Shown one piece after another: positions 1-5,704 of a stretch of 5,744 nucleotides of DNA. How positions within the stretch are numbered: the stretch's first letter is position 1; every line of letters starts with the position of its first letter. The notes under the pieces were generated by a model. The model was given only the letters and a program-made list of their open reading frames with translations, was not told where the DNA came from and made no database searches. The DNA comes from Elusimicrobiota bacterium (GTDB lineage Bacteria; CG03; SLGR01). The stretch spans positions 1-5,744 of the forward strand of contig JAAZFS010000189.1 of the NCBI GenBank assembly GCA_012511615.1, given 5' to 3'. A program made the translations under genes and the position numbers.

Positions 1-498
1 CTTATAGTATATACAGAGGGAAGAAGGTTAGACCAGAACAGAAAATATTATGGCAGAAAGGAAACCTGGGACTCTGAGATACCTCTTGTGATTCTTGTAA
101 ATCGTGGTTCTGCCTCTGCTTCGGAAATTGTTGCAGGAGCGGTAAAGGATCATAAAAGAGGGATAATACTTGGCGAGACCACATTTGGTAAAGCTTCTGT
201 TCAGAGTGTTATTGATTTAGAAGGTGGTAATTCTCTCCGGCTAACAACTGCCAAATATTATACTCCTGAAGGCGTATCAATTCACGATAAGGGGATTGAA
301 CCGGATATCAAGGTCACTCTTACTCCGGAAGTTCAGCTCCAGATAATCAAACAGCAGGAAGATGTTCATAATCTTCCAGAAGAAGAAGTTCAGAAACGCG
401 AGCAGGAAAAAATATTAGATCCCCAGCTTAGCCGAGCTCATGATCTTCTGAGAGCCAGAAGACTCTTTATGAGAAATGTGGAGATTTCTGATGAATAA
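1..498 (+). CDS. ctpA: S41 family carboxy-terminal processing peptidase, C-terminal part (5'-truncated)
   Basis: This is the C-terminal 165 residues of an S41 (CtpA/Prc/tail-specific) serine protease, open in frame from the first base, so the start, PDZ domain and signal peptide lie outside the window. Family members cleave proteins near their C-termini in the periplasm or at the membrane using a Ser-Lys dyad. The catalytic region is visible: VILVNRGSASASEIVAGA, with the likely nucleophile Ser at 115-117, and GETTFGKASVQ, with the likely general-base Lys at 190-192. The two are 25 residues apart, as in E. coli Prc and plant D1 protease. The usual family blocks LRLTTAKYYTPEG and GIEPDI follow. 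The C-terminal tail is charged and ends with the common DPQL...A..LL pattern. The stop (TAA 496-498) overlaps the next gene's ATG, so the two genes are probably co-transcribed and translationally coupled. Family assignment is firm; the symbol is generic, because CtpA, CtpB and Prc cannot be separated without the N-terminus. Confidence 0.95.
   Translation, partial: LIVYTEGRRLDQNRKYYGRKETWDSEIPLVILVNRGSASASEIVAGAVKDHKRGIILGETTFGKASVQSVIDLEGGNSLRLTTAKYYTPEGVSIHDKGIEPDIKVTLTPEVQLQIIKQQEDVHNLPEEEVQKREQEKILDPQLSRAHDLLRARRLFMRNVEISDE
480..483 (+). promoter_or_regulatory. Ribosome binding site selecting the ATG at 491
   Basis: GGAG lies 7 bases before the ATG at 491. The alternative in-frame ATG at 476 has no comparable purine-rich site at the right distance and would place this GGAG inside the coding region. 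The site sits within the last codons of the upstream protease gene, which fits translational coupling. Confidence 0.6.
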
Positions 499-1585
499 GA
501 GTGGAGGTGGTGTTTATAGGTTCTTAACTTTCTTCTTTGCTGCTGCATTTTTAGTCACCCTTACTTTTTTTATAGTATTTTTTATTAAACCTGTAGCCAA
601 GAAATCGCCAAAGGATCTTACCGCAGAATCCCTCAAGTTTGAAACTGTTTTAGGGCGAGTCTTTTCATCTGTCGGCATTGGCCTTGAATCAGTAATAGAG
701 GATGTAAAAGAAGAATTTTCTGTGGATGGAAGAGAATGGATAAAGTTTCATAAATCACTCAGTCTACCAGAAAATTTGGCTGAAGAATTTTTCGACTGTT
801 ATCGTGATGAGGCTATAAAAAGAGGTTTGGAAATCTATACAACCAGGTATTCATCCGGTATGGAGTTTTCAGCTTCTCTTAGTGGCGCTCTTATTTCAGG
901 GGTAGTAATAAACTTTAAACCCTTATATCGTGCAGCAATAATAATTGATGATGTGGGTTATCGTACAGACCTTGAAGAGTTTGTTGAGTCTGGCGGAGTT
1001 TTTACATATGCTATTCTTCCAAACATTTCTCATTCTCTTGTCCGCGCAGAAGAACTTCGCCAAGCAAGTATTCCCTATATTCTTCACATGCCTATGGAGC
1101 CTATTGGTTATCCTAAGATAAATCCTGGTTCTCCTGCACTTTTATCTGGCATGAGCCGAAAAGATATATCCGATAAGCTAGATGAAGCTTTAAAGAGCGT
1201 ACCTGATGCACCTGGACTGAACAATCATATGGGATCGGCCTTTACTGCAGATGAAGCCTCTGTTGAAAATTTAATGAGCGTGCTCAAAGAAAAAGGCCTA
1301 TTTTTTGTTGACTCCAGAACGATTGGTAAATCTCTAGCCTATGATTCAGCACTAGATGCCAAAGTTCCAGCAGCTGAAAACCGTGTTTTTCTTGATAATG
1401 AAGATGACCCAGAATATATCAAAGAACGTCTTGAAGTATTTATAAAGAGAGTCCTCGATAAGGGGGAGGCTGTAGCAATCGGGCATGCCACCAAAAAACA
1501 CACTGCTTCTGTCATAAAAAATTTTCTACCAAGGTTTGAAGAAGAGGGAATAGAACTCCTACCAGTGGAAGAACTCCTTCATTGA
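491..1585 (+). CDS. Divergent polysaccharide deacetylase family protein (YibQ type), membrane-anchored
   Basis: A 364-residue protein of the divergent polysaccharide deacetylase family (PF04748, formerly DUF610, E. coli YibQ), a NodB-like fold thought to act on envelope glycans; the true substrate is not established. Residues 11-32 form one hydrophobic segment (FLTFFFAAAFLVTLTFFIVFFI) after a short basic N-terminus, so it is probably an inner-membrane anchor with the rest in the periplasm. A linker and a small alpha/beta region span about 40-145. The catalytic-type domain runs from about 147 to the end: AAIIIDDVGY with Asp153 and Asp154, ILHMPMEP with His199, the hallmark GLNNHMGSAFT with His246, FFVDSRT with Asp274, and AIGHA with His332. 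All expected family blocks are present, so it looks intact. The ATG at 491 is preferred over 476 because of the GGAG at 480-483. The gene overlaps the protease stop by 8 bases, and its own TGA (1583-1585) overlaps the tsaD start. S41 protease next to a YibQ homologue is a recurrent arrangement, often with an EnvC-like M23 peptidase. Family is sure; biochemical role is inferred. Confidence 0.93.
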   Translation: MNKSGGGVYRFLTFFFAAAFLVTLTFFIVFFIKPVAKKSPKDLTAESLKFETVLGRVFSSVGIGLESVIEDVKEEFSVDGREWIKFHKSLSLPENLAEEFFDCYRDEAIKRGLEIYTTRYSSGMEFSASLSGALISGVVINFKPLYRAAIIIDDVGYRTDLEEFVESGGVFTYAILPNISHSLVRAEELRQASIPYILHMPMEPIGYPKINPGSPALLSGMSRKDISDKLDEALKSVPDAPGLNNHMGSAFTADEASVENLMSVLKEKGLFFVDSRTIGKSLAYDSALDAKVPAAENRVFLDNEDDPEYIKERLEVFIKRVLDKGEAVAIGHATKKHTASVIKNFLPRFEEEGIELLPVEELLH

Positions 1586-2532
1586 AAATACTTGGAATAG
1601 AAACCTCTTGCGATGAGACTGCTGTATCGCTTGTAGAAAATAAAGAAATTTTAGCGGAAAAAATCGCTTCACAGATTGAAATTCATGCGGCCTATGGCGG
1701 TGTTGTGCCAGAAATCGCTTCCAGAGAACACTTAAAGAAATTAAATATTTTGATAGAAGAGGCTCTTTCAGAAGCAAATCTAACTTTTCAAGATATAGAT
1801 GCTGTTGCCGTGACCGCCCGTCCCGGATTGGAAGGATCTCTTCTTGTAGGGCTCACTGCCGCTCGGGCAATCGCTTCACTTATGAATATTCCTCTTATTG
1901 AAGTTGACCATGTAGAGGCTCATCTCTTTGCTCGCGAATTTAATGACCCCGGACCCACGCCCGGGATAGGTCTAGTCATCTCTGGAGGTCATACCCGGCT
2001 CTTTTACATTAAGGAGTGGGGAGACTATAGGATCTTAGGCGATACCCGTGATGATGCTGTGGGGGAGGCATTTGATAAGGTTGCATCCCTTCTGTCTTTA
2101 CCTTATCCTGGAGGACCTTCTATTGAGAAAGCCGCTTTAGATGGGGACTCTTCCAAATTCAAATTTCCCATTTCCAAAATGAAAAATCCTTATGATTTCT
2201 CATACAGTGGATTGAAAACTGCGGTTCTTTACGAGCTGAAATACCGACTCGGTAGGGAGCCGACAGAGAAAGATGTTAGTGATATAGCCGCTTCATTTCA
2301 GGAGGCTGCCTTTGAACCTTTGATAAAAAATGCTCTTATGGCCGCCAGAGAACATTCTGCTGATTGGATATTTGTTTCTGGTGGAGTAGCAGCAAATGAG
2401 AGACTTAGAGATAAATTTGCTGATGCTTTAAAAGGCGATAGAATTAGGGCCGTATTTCCGCCCAAGCGTCTCTGCACAGATAATGCTTCAATGGTAGCAG
2501 CCTGTGGAGCCTACCATCTTAAAAAAACTTAG
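1582..2532 (+). CDS. tsaD: tRNA N6-adenosine threonylcarbamoyltransferase TsaD
   Basis: TsaD (Kae1/Qri7/YgjD family) transfers the threonylcarbamoyl group from threonylcarbamoyl-AMP to A37 of ANN-decoding tRNAs, giving t6A. In bacteria it works with TsaB and TsaE in the cytoplasm and is generally essential. The 316-residue product starts MKILGIETSCDETAVSL. It has the metal-binding HVEAH (His110, His114), SGGHT (134-138), DDAVGEAFDKVA, YSGLKT (208-213), VSGGVAANERLR (265-276) and CTDNASM with the third metal ligand Asp300. These numbers nearly match the E. coli residues His111, His115 and Asp300. It is about 20 residues shorter than E. coli TsaD at the C-terminus, beyond the catalytic core, so I consider it functional. 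The start is TTG (1582-1584), interlocked with the deacetylase stop as TTGA. Conserved sequence begins at the second residue, so no other start is credible. A weak GTGGAAG at 1565-1571 is the only nearby purine-rich site, which suggests re-initiation coupled to upstream translation. Confidence 0.98.
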   Translation: MKILGIETSCDETAVSLVENKEILAEKIASQIEIHAAYGGVVPEIASREHLKKLNILIEEALSEANLTFQDIDAVAVTARPGLEGSLLVGLTAARAIASLMNIPLIEVDHVEAHLFAREFNDPGPTPGIGLVISGGHTRLFYIKEWGDYRILGDTRDDAVGEAFDKVASLLSLPYPGGPSIEKAALDGDSSKFKFPISKMKNPYDFSYSGLKTAVLYELKYRLGREPTEKDVSDIAASFQEAAFEPLIKNALMAAREHSADWIFVSGGVAANERLRDKFADALKGDRIRAVFPPKRLCTDNASMVAACGAYHLKKT

Positions 2533-2546
2533 GGCAAAATAGTTTT
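2524..2546. terminator. Weak AT-rich hairpin at the tsaD end, possible terminator for the convergent gene
   Basis: AAAACT (2524-2529) can pair with AGTTTT (2541-2546) around an 11-base loop that contains the tsaD stop. Read on the minus strand, the stem runs on into extra Ts (a run of seven at 2521-2527), which gives a poor intrinsic-terminator shape for the minus-strand gene ending at 2588. The stem has a single G-C pair, so efficiency is doubtful. A second small AT hairpin, AATCT (2554-2558) with AGATT (2565-2569), and CCCTT/AAGGG (2580-2584 with 2590-2594) lie in the same gap. None is a classical GC-rich terminator. Confidence 0.2.
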
Positions 2547-2587
2547 CTAATTAAATCTTTTTATAGATTGCTAGGATTTCCCTTTTT

Positions 2588-3316
2588 TTAAGGGAGTGCT
2601 ATCCTTGCTCCCAGACTGGTATCCCATCCCAAATTTTCTCCTGTGAGAGAAACTCCTCCGCTGAGGAAAATGAAGGGAAAGGGGCTTACTTCTAGGCCCG
2701 CAGAAAGTCTGAAGGCGTTAGCGTCAGGTTTTAAGGTAACTCCACCTGCCTTTATTTCGGATCTGGTCATATCGTAGAATATTCCCGCTCTAGGCCTAAG
2801 TATCAAAATCTTTTTTGAGGCGACTAGTCCCAGTGAGGTAGTATTTATTTTGAATCCGCTTGCTGTCAGAGAATTATATGCTGCAATTAATGACAGGGCT
2901 GGAAGGGGGTTAATTAATCTATCCTTGATTAAATTGTAAGTGGCTCCGCCTCCCAGAAGGGTTAGGCTTTCACCAGCCCCTTTTATTTCTAAATTCATTC
3001 CTCTTACAAAGAGGTTAATTCCTTTCGGTAGACCCACAGCTCCGGAAATCCAGGGAACGGGTAAATAATCCAGGTTAATAACTTCATTGTCATTTGAAAT
3101 TCCGCTCGCAGTTAGCCTGAAAGATATTTCTCCGCCGGGAAAGCCCATCGAGACACCTCTTTCGTCAAGTCCTCCGGCCAGGGCCGCTCCGATATCAGCT
3201 ACTACTGGTGAGAGTTCATCCTTTGTTTTATCTTTAGCCTTATCCACCCAGCCGGCCTGGGAGAGGCCAGAAGATAAAACAAAAAATGCGATTGCAAGAT
3301 AAATTTTCTTTGACAT
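2588..3316 (-). CDS. Exported beta-rich protein, probable outer-membrane beta-barrel (unassigned)
   Basis: A 242-residue protein whose function I cannot name. The N-terminus is a clear signal peptide: MSKK, a hydrophobic core (IYLAIAFFVLSSGL), then SQA with likely signal peptidase I cleavage after Ala21, leaving about 221 mature residues. A short charged stretch (DKAKDKTKDE, about 25-34) follows. The rest is rich in Gly and alternating hydrophobic/polar residues with turn-like breaks, as in small outer-membrane barrels: ISFRLTASGI, INLFVRGMNLEIKG, LTLLGGGATYNL, LSLIAAYNSL, ILRPRAGIFYD, FRLSAGLEVSP, FIFLSGGVSL. The order of a VGLPKG..L.VR block, a GGGA.Y.L block and later paired strands reminds me of DUF6588-type barrel proteins, but this is from memory. 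It does not end in the C-terminal aromatic residue typical of many barrels (it ends ARIALP). AAGGA on the minus strand (3325-3329) lies 8 bases before the ATG, supporting the start. It is convergent with tsaD and divergent from pilM. Export is confident; barrel is likely; role is unknown. Confidence 0.8.
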   Translation of the reverse strand: MSKKIYLAIAFFVLSSGLSQAGWVDKAKDKTKDELSPVVADIGAALAGGLDERGVSMGFPGGEISFRLTASGISNDNEVINLDYLPVPWISGAVGLPKGINLFVRGMNLEIKGAGESLTLLGGGATYNLIKDRLINPLPALSLIAAYNSLTASGFKINTTSLGLVASKKILILRPRAGIFYDMTRSEIKAGGVTLKPDANAFRLSAGLEVSPFPFIFLSGGVSLTGENLGWDTSLGARIALP

Positions 3317-3356
3317 AATGGTTTTCCTTTTAAATTAATTTTTTCCTAACTAAATG

Positions 3357-3385
3357 ATTTTAAGAAAAACAAGAAAAAATTACAA
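3357..3385 (-). promoter_or_regulatory. Predicted sigma-70-type promoter of the exported-protein gene
   Basis: On the minus strand, a -35-like TTGTAA (3380-3385) and a -10-like TAAAAT (3357-3362) are separated by exactly 17 bases. The start of transcription would be near 3350, giving a leader of about 33 bases with an AAGGA ribosome site 8 bases before the ATG. The match is 4/6 and 5/6 to consensus. The region is very AT-rich, so chance matches are common and this call is moderate. Confidence 0.45.
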
Positions 3386-3403
3386 GATGCTCGCTAAAAA
3401 AGA

Positions 3404-3431
3404 TTGAAATACTTGAGTCAAGTATTATAAT
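3404..3431 (+). promoter_or_regulatory. Predicted distal promoter of the pilMNO operon
   Basis: TTGAAA (3404-3409) and a perfect TATAAT (3426-3431) are separated by 16 bases, a good sigma-70-type pair reading toward pilM. The spacer is filled almost entirely by a perfect 19-bp palindrome (3408-3426), so this promoter would be blocked when the palindrome is occupied. Transcription would begin near 3438, about 57 bases before the pilM ATG. Confidence 0.5.
3408..3426. promoter_or_regulatory. Operator-like perfect 19-bp palindrome
   Basis: AATACTTGA (3408-3416), a central G (3417) and TCAAGTATT (3418-3426) form a perfect inverted repeat with 9-bp arms and one central base. A one-base centre is too tight for an RNA hairpin and is typical of a site for a dimeric helix-turn-helix regulator. 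It overlaps the last bases of a TTGAAA -35 and the first base of a TATAAT -10 of the promoter reading toward pilM. It lies upstream of the predicted promoter of the divergent gene. The half-site cannot be assigned to a regulator family with confidence. Confidence 0.55.
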
Positions 3432-3441
3432 ATAACTCTGG

Positions 3442-3470
3442 TTGACAAAAATCACCCTATTATGTTAAAT
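3442..3470 (+). promoter_or_regulatory. Predicted proximal promoter of the pilMNO operon
   Basis: A perfect -35 hexamer TTGACA (3442-3447) is followed after exactly 17 bases by TTAAAT (3465-3470), a 4/6 match to the -10 consensus. Transcription would start near 3477, leaving a leader of roughly 18 bases with AAGGA (3485-3489) five bases before the pilM ATG. The ideal -35 and spacing make it at least as likely as the distal promoter. Confidence 0.5.
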
Positions 3471-3494
3471 TTTTAAAGTAATAAAAGGAAAAAT

Positions 3495-4568
3495 ATGCCC
3501 TTAAATATCCTTCCAGGAAGAAAAAATGTCATAGGAGTTGATATAGGTTCAAGCTCGGTTAAACTTCTGGAGTTAAAAGCTACTGGAGCCCGCATAAATC
3601 CGGTTTCCTATGCAGAAGAAAAAATAAGCCTTGATATTGAACTTAAATCTCCTGATGAGAGAAGACAGCATTATGTATCAGCCCTAAAAAAAGCTCTTGC
3701 TCGCGGCAAATTTAAAACCAAGAATGCCGCAGTATCCCTATCTGGAAATTCTGTTATAGTTCGGTTTGTCCAATTTCCGAAGATGAGTCAGGAGGAACTT
3801 AAAAAGACTCTCCAGTTTGAGGCAGAGCCTCATATACCCTTTGATATTGCAGATGTTTACTTGGATGCCCAGATTATAGGCGATATTGAAGAAGATGGCC
3901 AAATCCAGATGGAAACCATACTTGTTGCAGCAAAGAAGGAACTTGTCGAGTACAAACTGGATCTTCTTGAGGCGGCTGGCCTTAGGCCTTCGGTGGTTGA
4001 TGTGGATGCTTTTGCTGTTGAGAATGCCTATGAGGCTCTTCATAAAGACGAGGCCAACCAGACTATAATGATTCTAAATATAGGGGCATCGGTTACTAAT
4101 ATTAATATTATTGATCAAGGGGTTTCCAAAGTAGTCAGAGATATAAACATTGCTGGAAATTCATTCACCAAGGCGATAAATACTGCACTTCAGATTGATC
4201 TTAATAAAGCCGAGGCACTTAAAAAGAAGTATGGTCTTACTGGTAAAGGAGAATCAGACATACCCAAGAGAATTCAGCAAGCTCTTTTATCGTCCGTGGG
4301 GGGATTAATCTCAGAAGTAGATAGATCACTTGATTTTTTTGCGGGCCAAAGTGCTGGCCGTGGTAGCTCTGTCGATTATATTCTTCTTAGCGGAGGTAGC
4401 TCTGCCCTGAAAGGTCTTGCAAGTCTTATTAAGAAAGAGATTAATCTTCCAGTTAAGGTATTCAATCCTTTTATCGGCACGGAGTTTGCATCTTCTGACG
4501 GAGTTCTCCTACCATCGCTTGCGGTTGTAACCGGGCTTGCTTTAAGAAAGATTGGGGATAATGCTTAG
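3495..4568 (+). CDS. pilM: Type IV pilus assembly protein PilM (actin-like ATPase)
   Basis: A 357-residue PilM, the cytoplasmic actin/FtsA-like component of the type IV pilus alignment complex. It binds ATP and the N-terminal tail of PilN, linking the cytoplasmic motor side to the PilN-PilO periplasmic part. The fold is recognisable from VIGVDIGSSSVKLLEL (12-27, phosphate-1 loop), the PilM block VRFVQFPKMSQEELKKTLQFEAEPHIPFDI, a second phosphate loop ILNIGASVTNINII (from 193), and the adenosine-binding ILLSGGSSALKGL (from 296). There is no signal peptide or membrane segment, and the length is normal for the family. The ATG at 3495 follows AAGGA (3485-3489) by five bases. It is the first gene of the operon, downstream of two candidate promoters, and its TAG directly abuts the pilN ATG. 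The role comes from family knowledge; nothing unusual was seen in the protein. Confidence 0.96.
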   Translation: MPLNILPGRKNVIGVDIGSSSVKLLELKATGARINPVSYAEEKISLDIELKSPDERRQHYVSALKKALARGKFKTKNAAVSLSGNSVIVRFVQFPKMSQEELKKTLQFEAEPHIPFDIADVYLDAQIIGDIEEDGQIQMETILVAAKKELVEYKLDLLEAAGLRPSVVDVDAFAVENAYEALHKDEANQTIMILNIGASVTNINIIDQGVSKVVRDINIAGNSFTKAINTALQIDLNKAEALKKKYGLTGKGESDIPKRIQQALLSSVGGLISEVDRSLDFFAGQSAGRGSSVDYILLSGGSSALKGLASLIKKEINLPVKVFNPFIGTEFASSDGVLLPSLAVVTGLALRKIGDNA

Positions 4569-5147
4569 ATGATTAAAGTAAATCTTCTCCCAGAAATTTA
4601 TTTTAAAAAAGCTGCTGCTCGGAAGAGAAATATCTTAATAGGCTTTGCATTGGGGATAATCCTGCTTGCTTTCGTGGGTGTCTATTTTATGCGTGCTTCC
4701 CGCCTTGCGGAAATTGAGAGACAGGTAGCCGTGATTGAGAAAGAACTAAGAGGTCTACGACCTGTAGTGGACCAAGTGAATGCCCTGAAAAAAACTATGG
4801 CTGAACTGGACAGAAAACTAGGAGTCATAAGCGACCTTATGCAGACTAGGCTTTATTATCCAGTATTTATGGCTAATCTTTCAGAGATCTTATCTCCAGG
4901 GGTTTGGTTGACCTTATTTTCAAGCACTGGTGGCTCTGGAGGTGAAATGAAACTAAGTATGCGGCTCCAGGCTCAGGATAATTTTGCTGTGGCTGATCTT
5001 CTGAACACTTTGGAGTTATCAGAGAACTACAAGGATGTATCCTTTAGCGGAATATCAACAACAGTAGGCGAGGAAGCGGAAGGCTTGAGAGTTTTTAGCT
5101 TAGATTGTGTTTACCTGCCGTCAGAGGAAAAAAAGGGAGAAGAATAA
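4569..5147 (+). CDS. pilN: Type IV pilus assembly protein PilN
   Basis: A 192-residue PilN (fimbrial assembly family, PF05137), a bitopic inner-membrane protein. The cytoplasmic tail MIKVNLLPEIYFKKAAARKRN contains the hallmark NLLP (5-8) that docks into PilM. One transmembrane helix spans about 22-41 (ILIGFALGIILLAFVGVYFM). A charged coiled coil at about 43-90 and a periplasmic ferredoxin-like domain follow, the latter with the usual LSEILSPGVWLT block (104-115). It pairs with PilO in the periplasm and positions the secretin and pilus machinery. The ATG at 4569 comes directly after the pilM stop with no gap. A GGGGA at 4554-4558, inside the end of pilM, is the likely ribosome site, 10 bases upstream. 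Its TAA overlaps the pilO ATG as TAATG. Short length and single-TM topology match the family. Confidence 0.93.
   Translation: MIKVNLLPEIYFKKAAARKRNILIGFALGIILLAFVGVYFMRASRLAEIERQVAVIEKELRGLRPVVDQVNALKKTMAELDRKLGVISDLMQTRLYYPVFMANLSEILSPGVWLTLFSSTGGSGGEMKLSMRLQAQDNFAVADLLNTLELSENYKDVSFSGISTTVGEEAEGLRVFSLDCVYLPSEEKKGEE
5135..5139 (+). promoter_or_regulatory. Ribosome binding site selecting the pilO ATG at 5147
   Basis: GGGAG within an AAAAGGGAGA tract lies 7 bases before the ATG at 5147. This decides against the longer in-frame reading from an ATG at 5105, which would add 14 residues (MCLPAVRGKKGRRI) that merely translate the end of pilN in another frame. Confidence 0.75.
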
Positions 5148-5704
5148 TGGCTGAAAAGCAGCCTGTACCAAGAGAACAAAAAATTGCGCTTGCCATTTTG
5201 GGCTTGATTGGGCTTTATATGCTTTACTCTAATTTTTTTGCTCCCATGGGGGGCAAAATTACTGCCGCAGAGAAGAAACTTTCAGATAAAGAATCCGAAC
5301 TGCTTGAGATGAGGCCCCGTGCTGCTGAGATTAATGTTTTACAGGAGGAATTAAAACTCTATGAGGAGCTTCTTGCTGAGACAGAGGATAAATTGCCCGT
5401 AAGTGAAGAGCTACCTCAGTTTATCAGGAGTATTACCGCTCTTGCAGCAAGGTATGATATGGATCTCCGTGTTTTAAATATGCTCGGCGTTGAACAGGGG
5501 GAATACTATAATTCACATGTATATGGGATGAGGCTGGTATCTGACTATCATAATCTTGCAAGGTTTTTTGCCGAACTAGGCCAGATGGAAAGAATCATGA
5601 ATGTGAAAAATCTTTCCATGGAGCCATTTGTAGATGGTGAAAATGAGTATGATAACCTTCTTGAAGCAAATTTTCAGTTGGTAGCCTTTACATTTAAAAA
5701 ATGA
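5147..5704 (+). CDS. pilO: Type IV pilus assembly protein PilO
   Basis: A 185-residue PilO, the bitopic inner-membrane partner of PilN in the type IV pilus alignment complex. Order of parts: a short cytoplasmic tail with basic residues (1-12); a transmembrane helix at about 13-32 (IALAILGLIGLYMLYSNFFA); a long charged coiled coil at about 37-80; and a periplasmic ferredoxin-like domain. The domain opens with the family pattern KLPVSEELPQFIRSI (82-96), continues with a hydrophobic strand and an aromatic-rich YGMRLVSDYHNLARFFAELGQMERIMNV block (126-153), and ends in a beta strand (FQLVAFTF). The YH.LA.FF..L....RI signature is typical of PilO. The ATG at 5147 overlaps the pilN stop (TAATG) and has a strong GGGAG site. 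The TGA (5702-5704) overlaps the next gene's ATG, so coupling continues. Sequence conservation in this family is weak, but position and topology make the call secure. Confidence 0.92.
   Translation: MAEKQPVPREQKIALAILGLIGLYMLYSNFFAPMGGKITAAEKKLSDKESELLEMRPRAAEINVLQEELKLYEELLAETEDKLPVSEELPQFIRSITALAARYDMDLRVLNMLGVEQGEYYNSHVYGMRLVSDYHNLARFFAELGQMERIMNVKNLSMEPFVDGENEYDNLLEANFQLVAFTFKK

Noticed and set aside
476..490. Upstream ATG at 476 as the start of the deacetylase gene
   Set aside because: It would add only MWRFL, lacks a ribosome site and covers the GGAG that correctly serves the ATG at 491.
1559..1777. Open reading frame of 72 codons on the minus strand over the tsaD start
   Set aside because: It is antisense to conserved TsaD motifs, with no promoter or independent evidence.
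3242..3272. GC-rich repeat (GGCCTGGGAGAGGCC) as a hairpin or attenuator
   Set aside because: It lies inside the coding sequence near the signal-peptide end (SQAGW) and has only a five-base stem with no T-run, so it is better explained by codon content.
3087..3302. Open reading frame of 71 codons on the plus strand, antisense to the 5' part of the exported-protein gene
   Set aside because: It overlaps a gene with a clear signal peptide and ribosome site. Its product is low-complexity (Ser, Pro, Ala) with no recognisable pattern and no convincing ribosome site.
3738..4043. Open reading frame of 101 codons on the minus strand inside pilM
   Set aside because: It lies wholly antisense to well-conserved pilM sequence and has no family features, so it is a shadow of the real gene.
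5105..5146. ATG at 5105 as the pilO start
   Set aside because: The added residues are off-frame pilN sequence without PilO character. The ATG at 5147 has a strong GGGAG at ideal spacing and the usual TAATG overlap.
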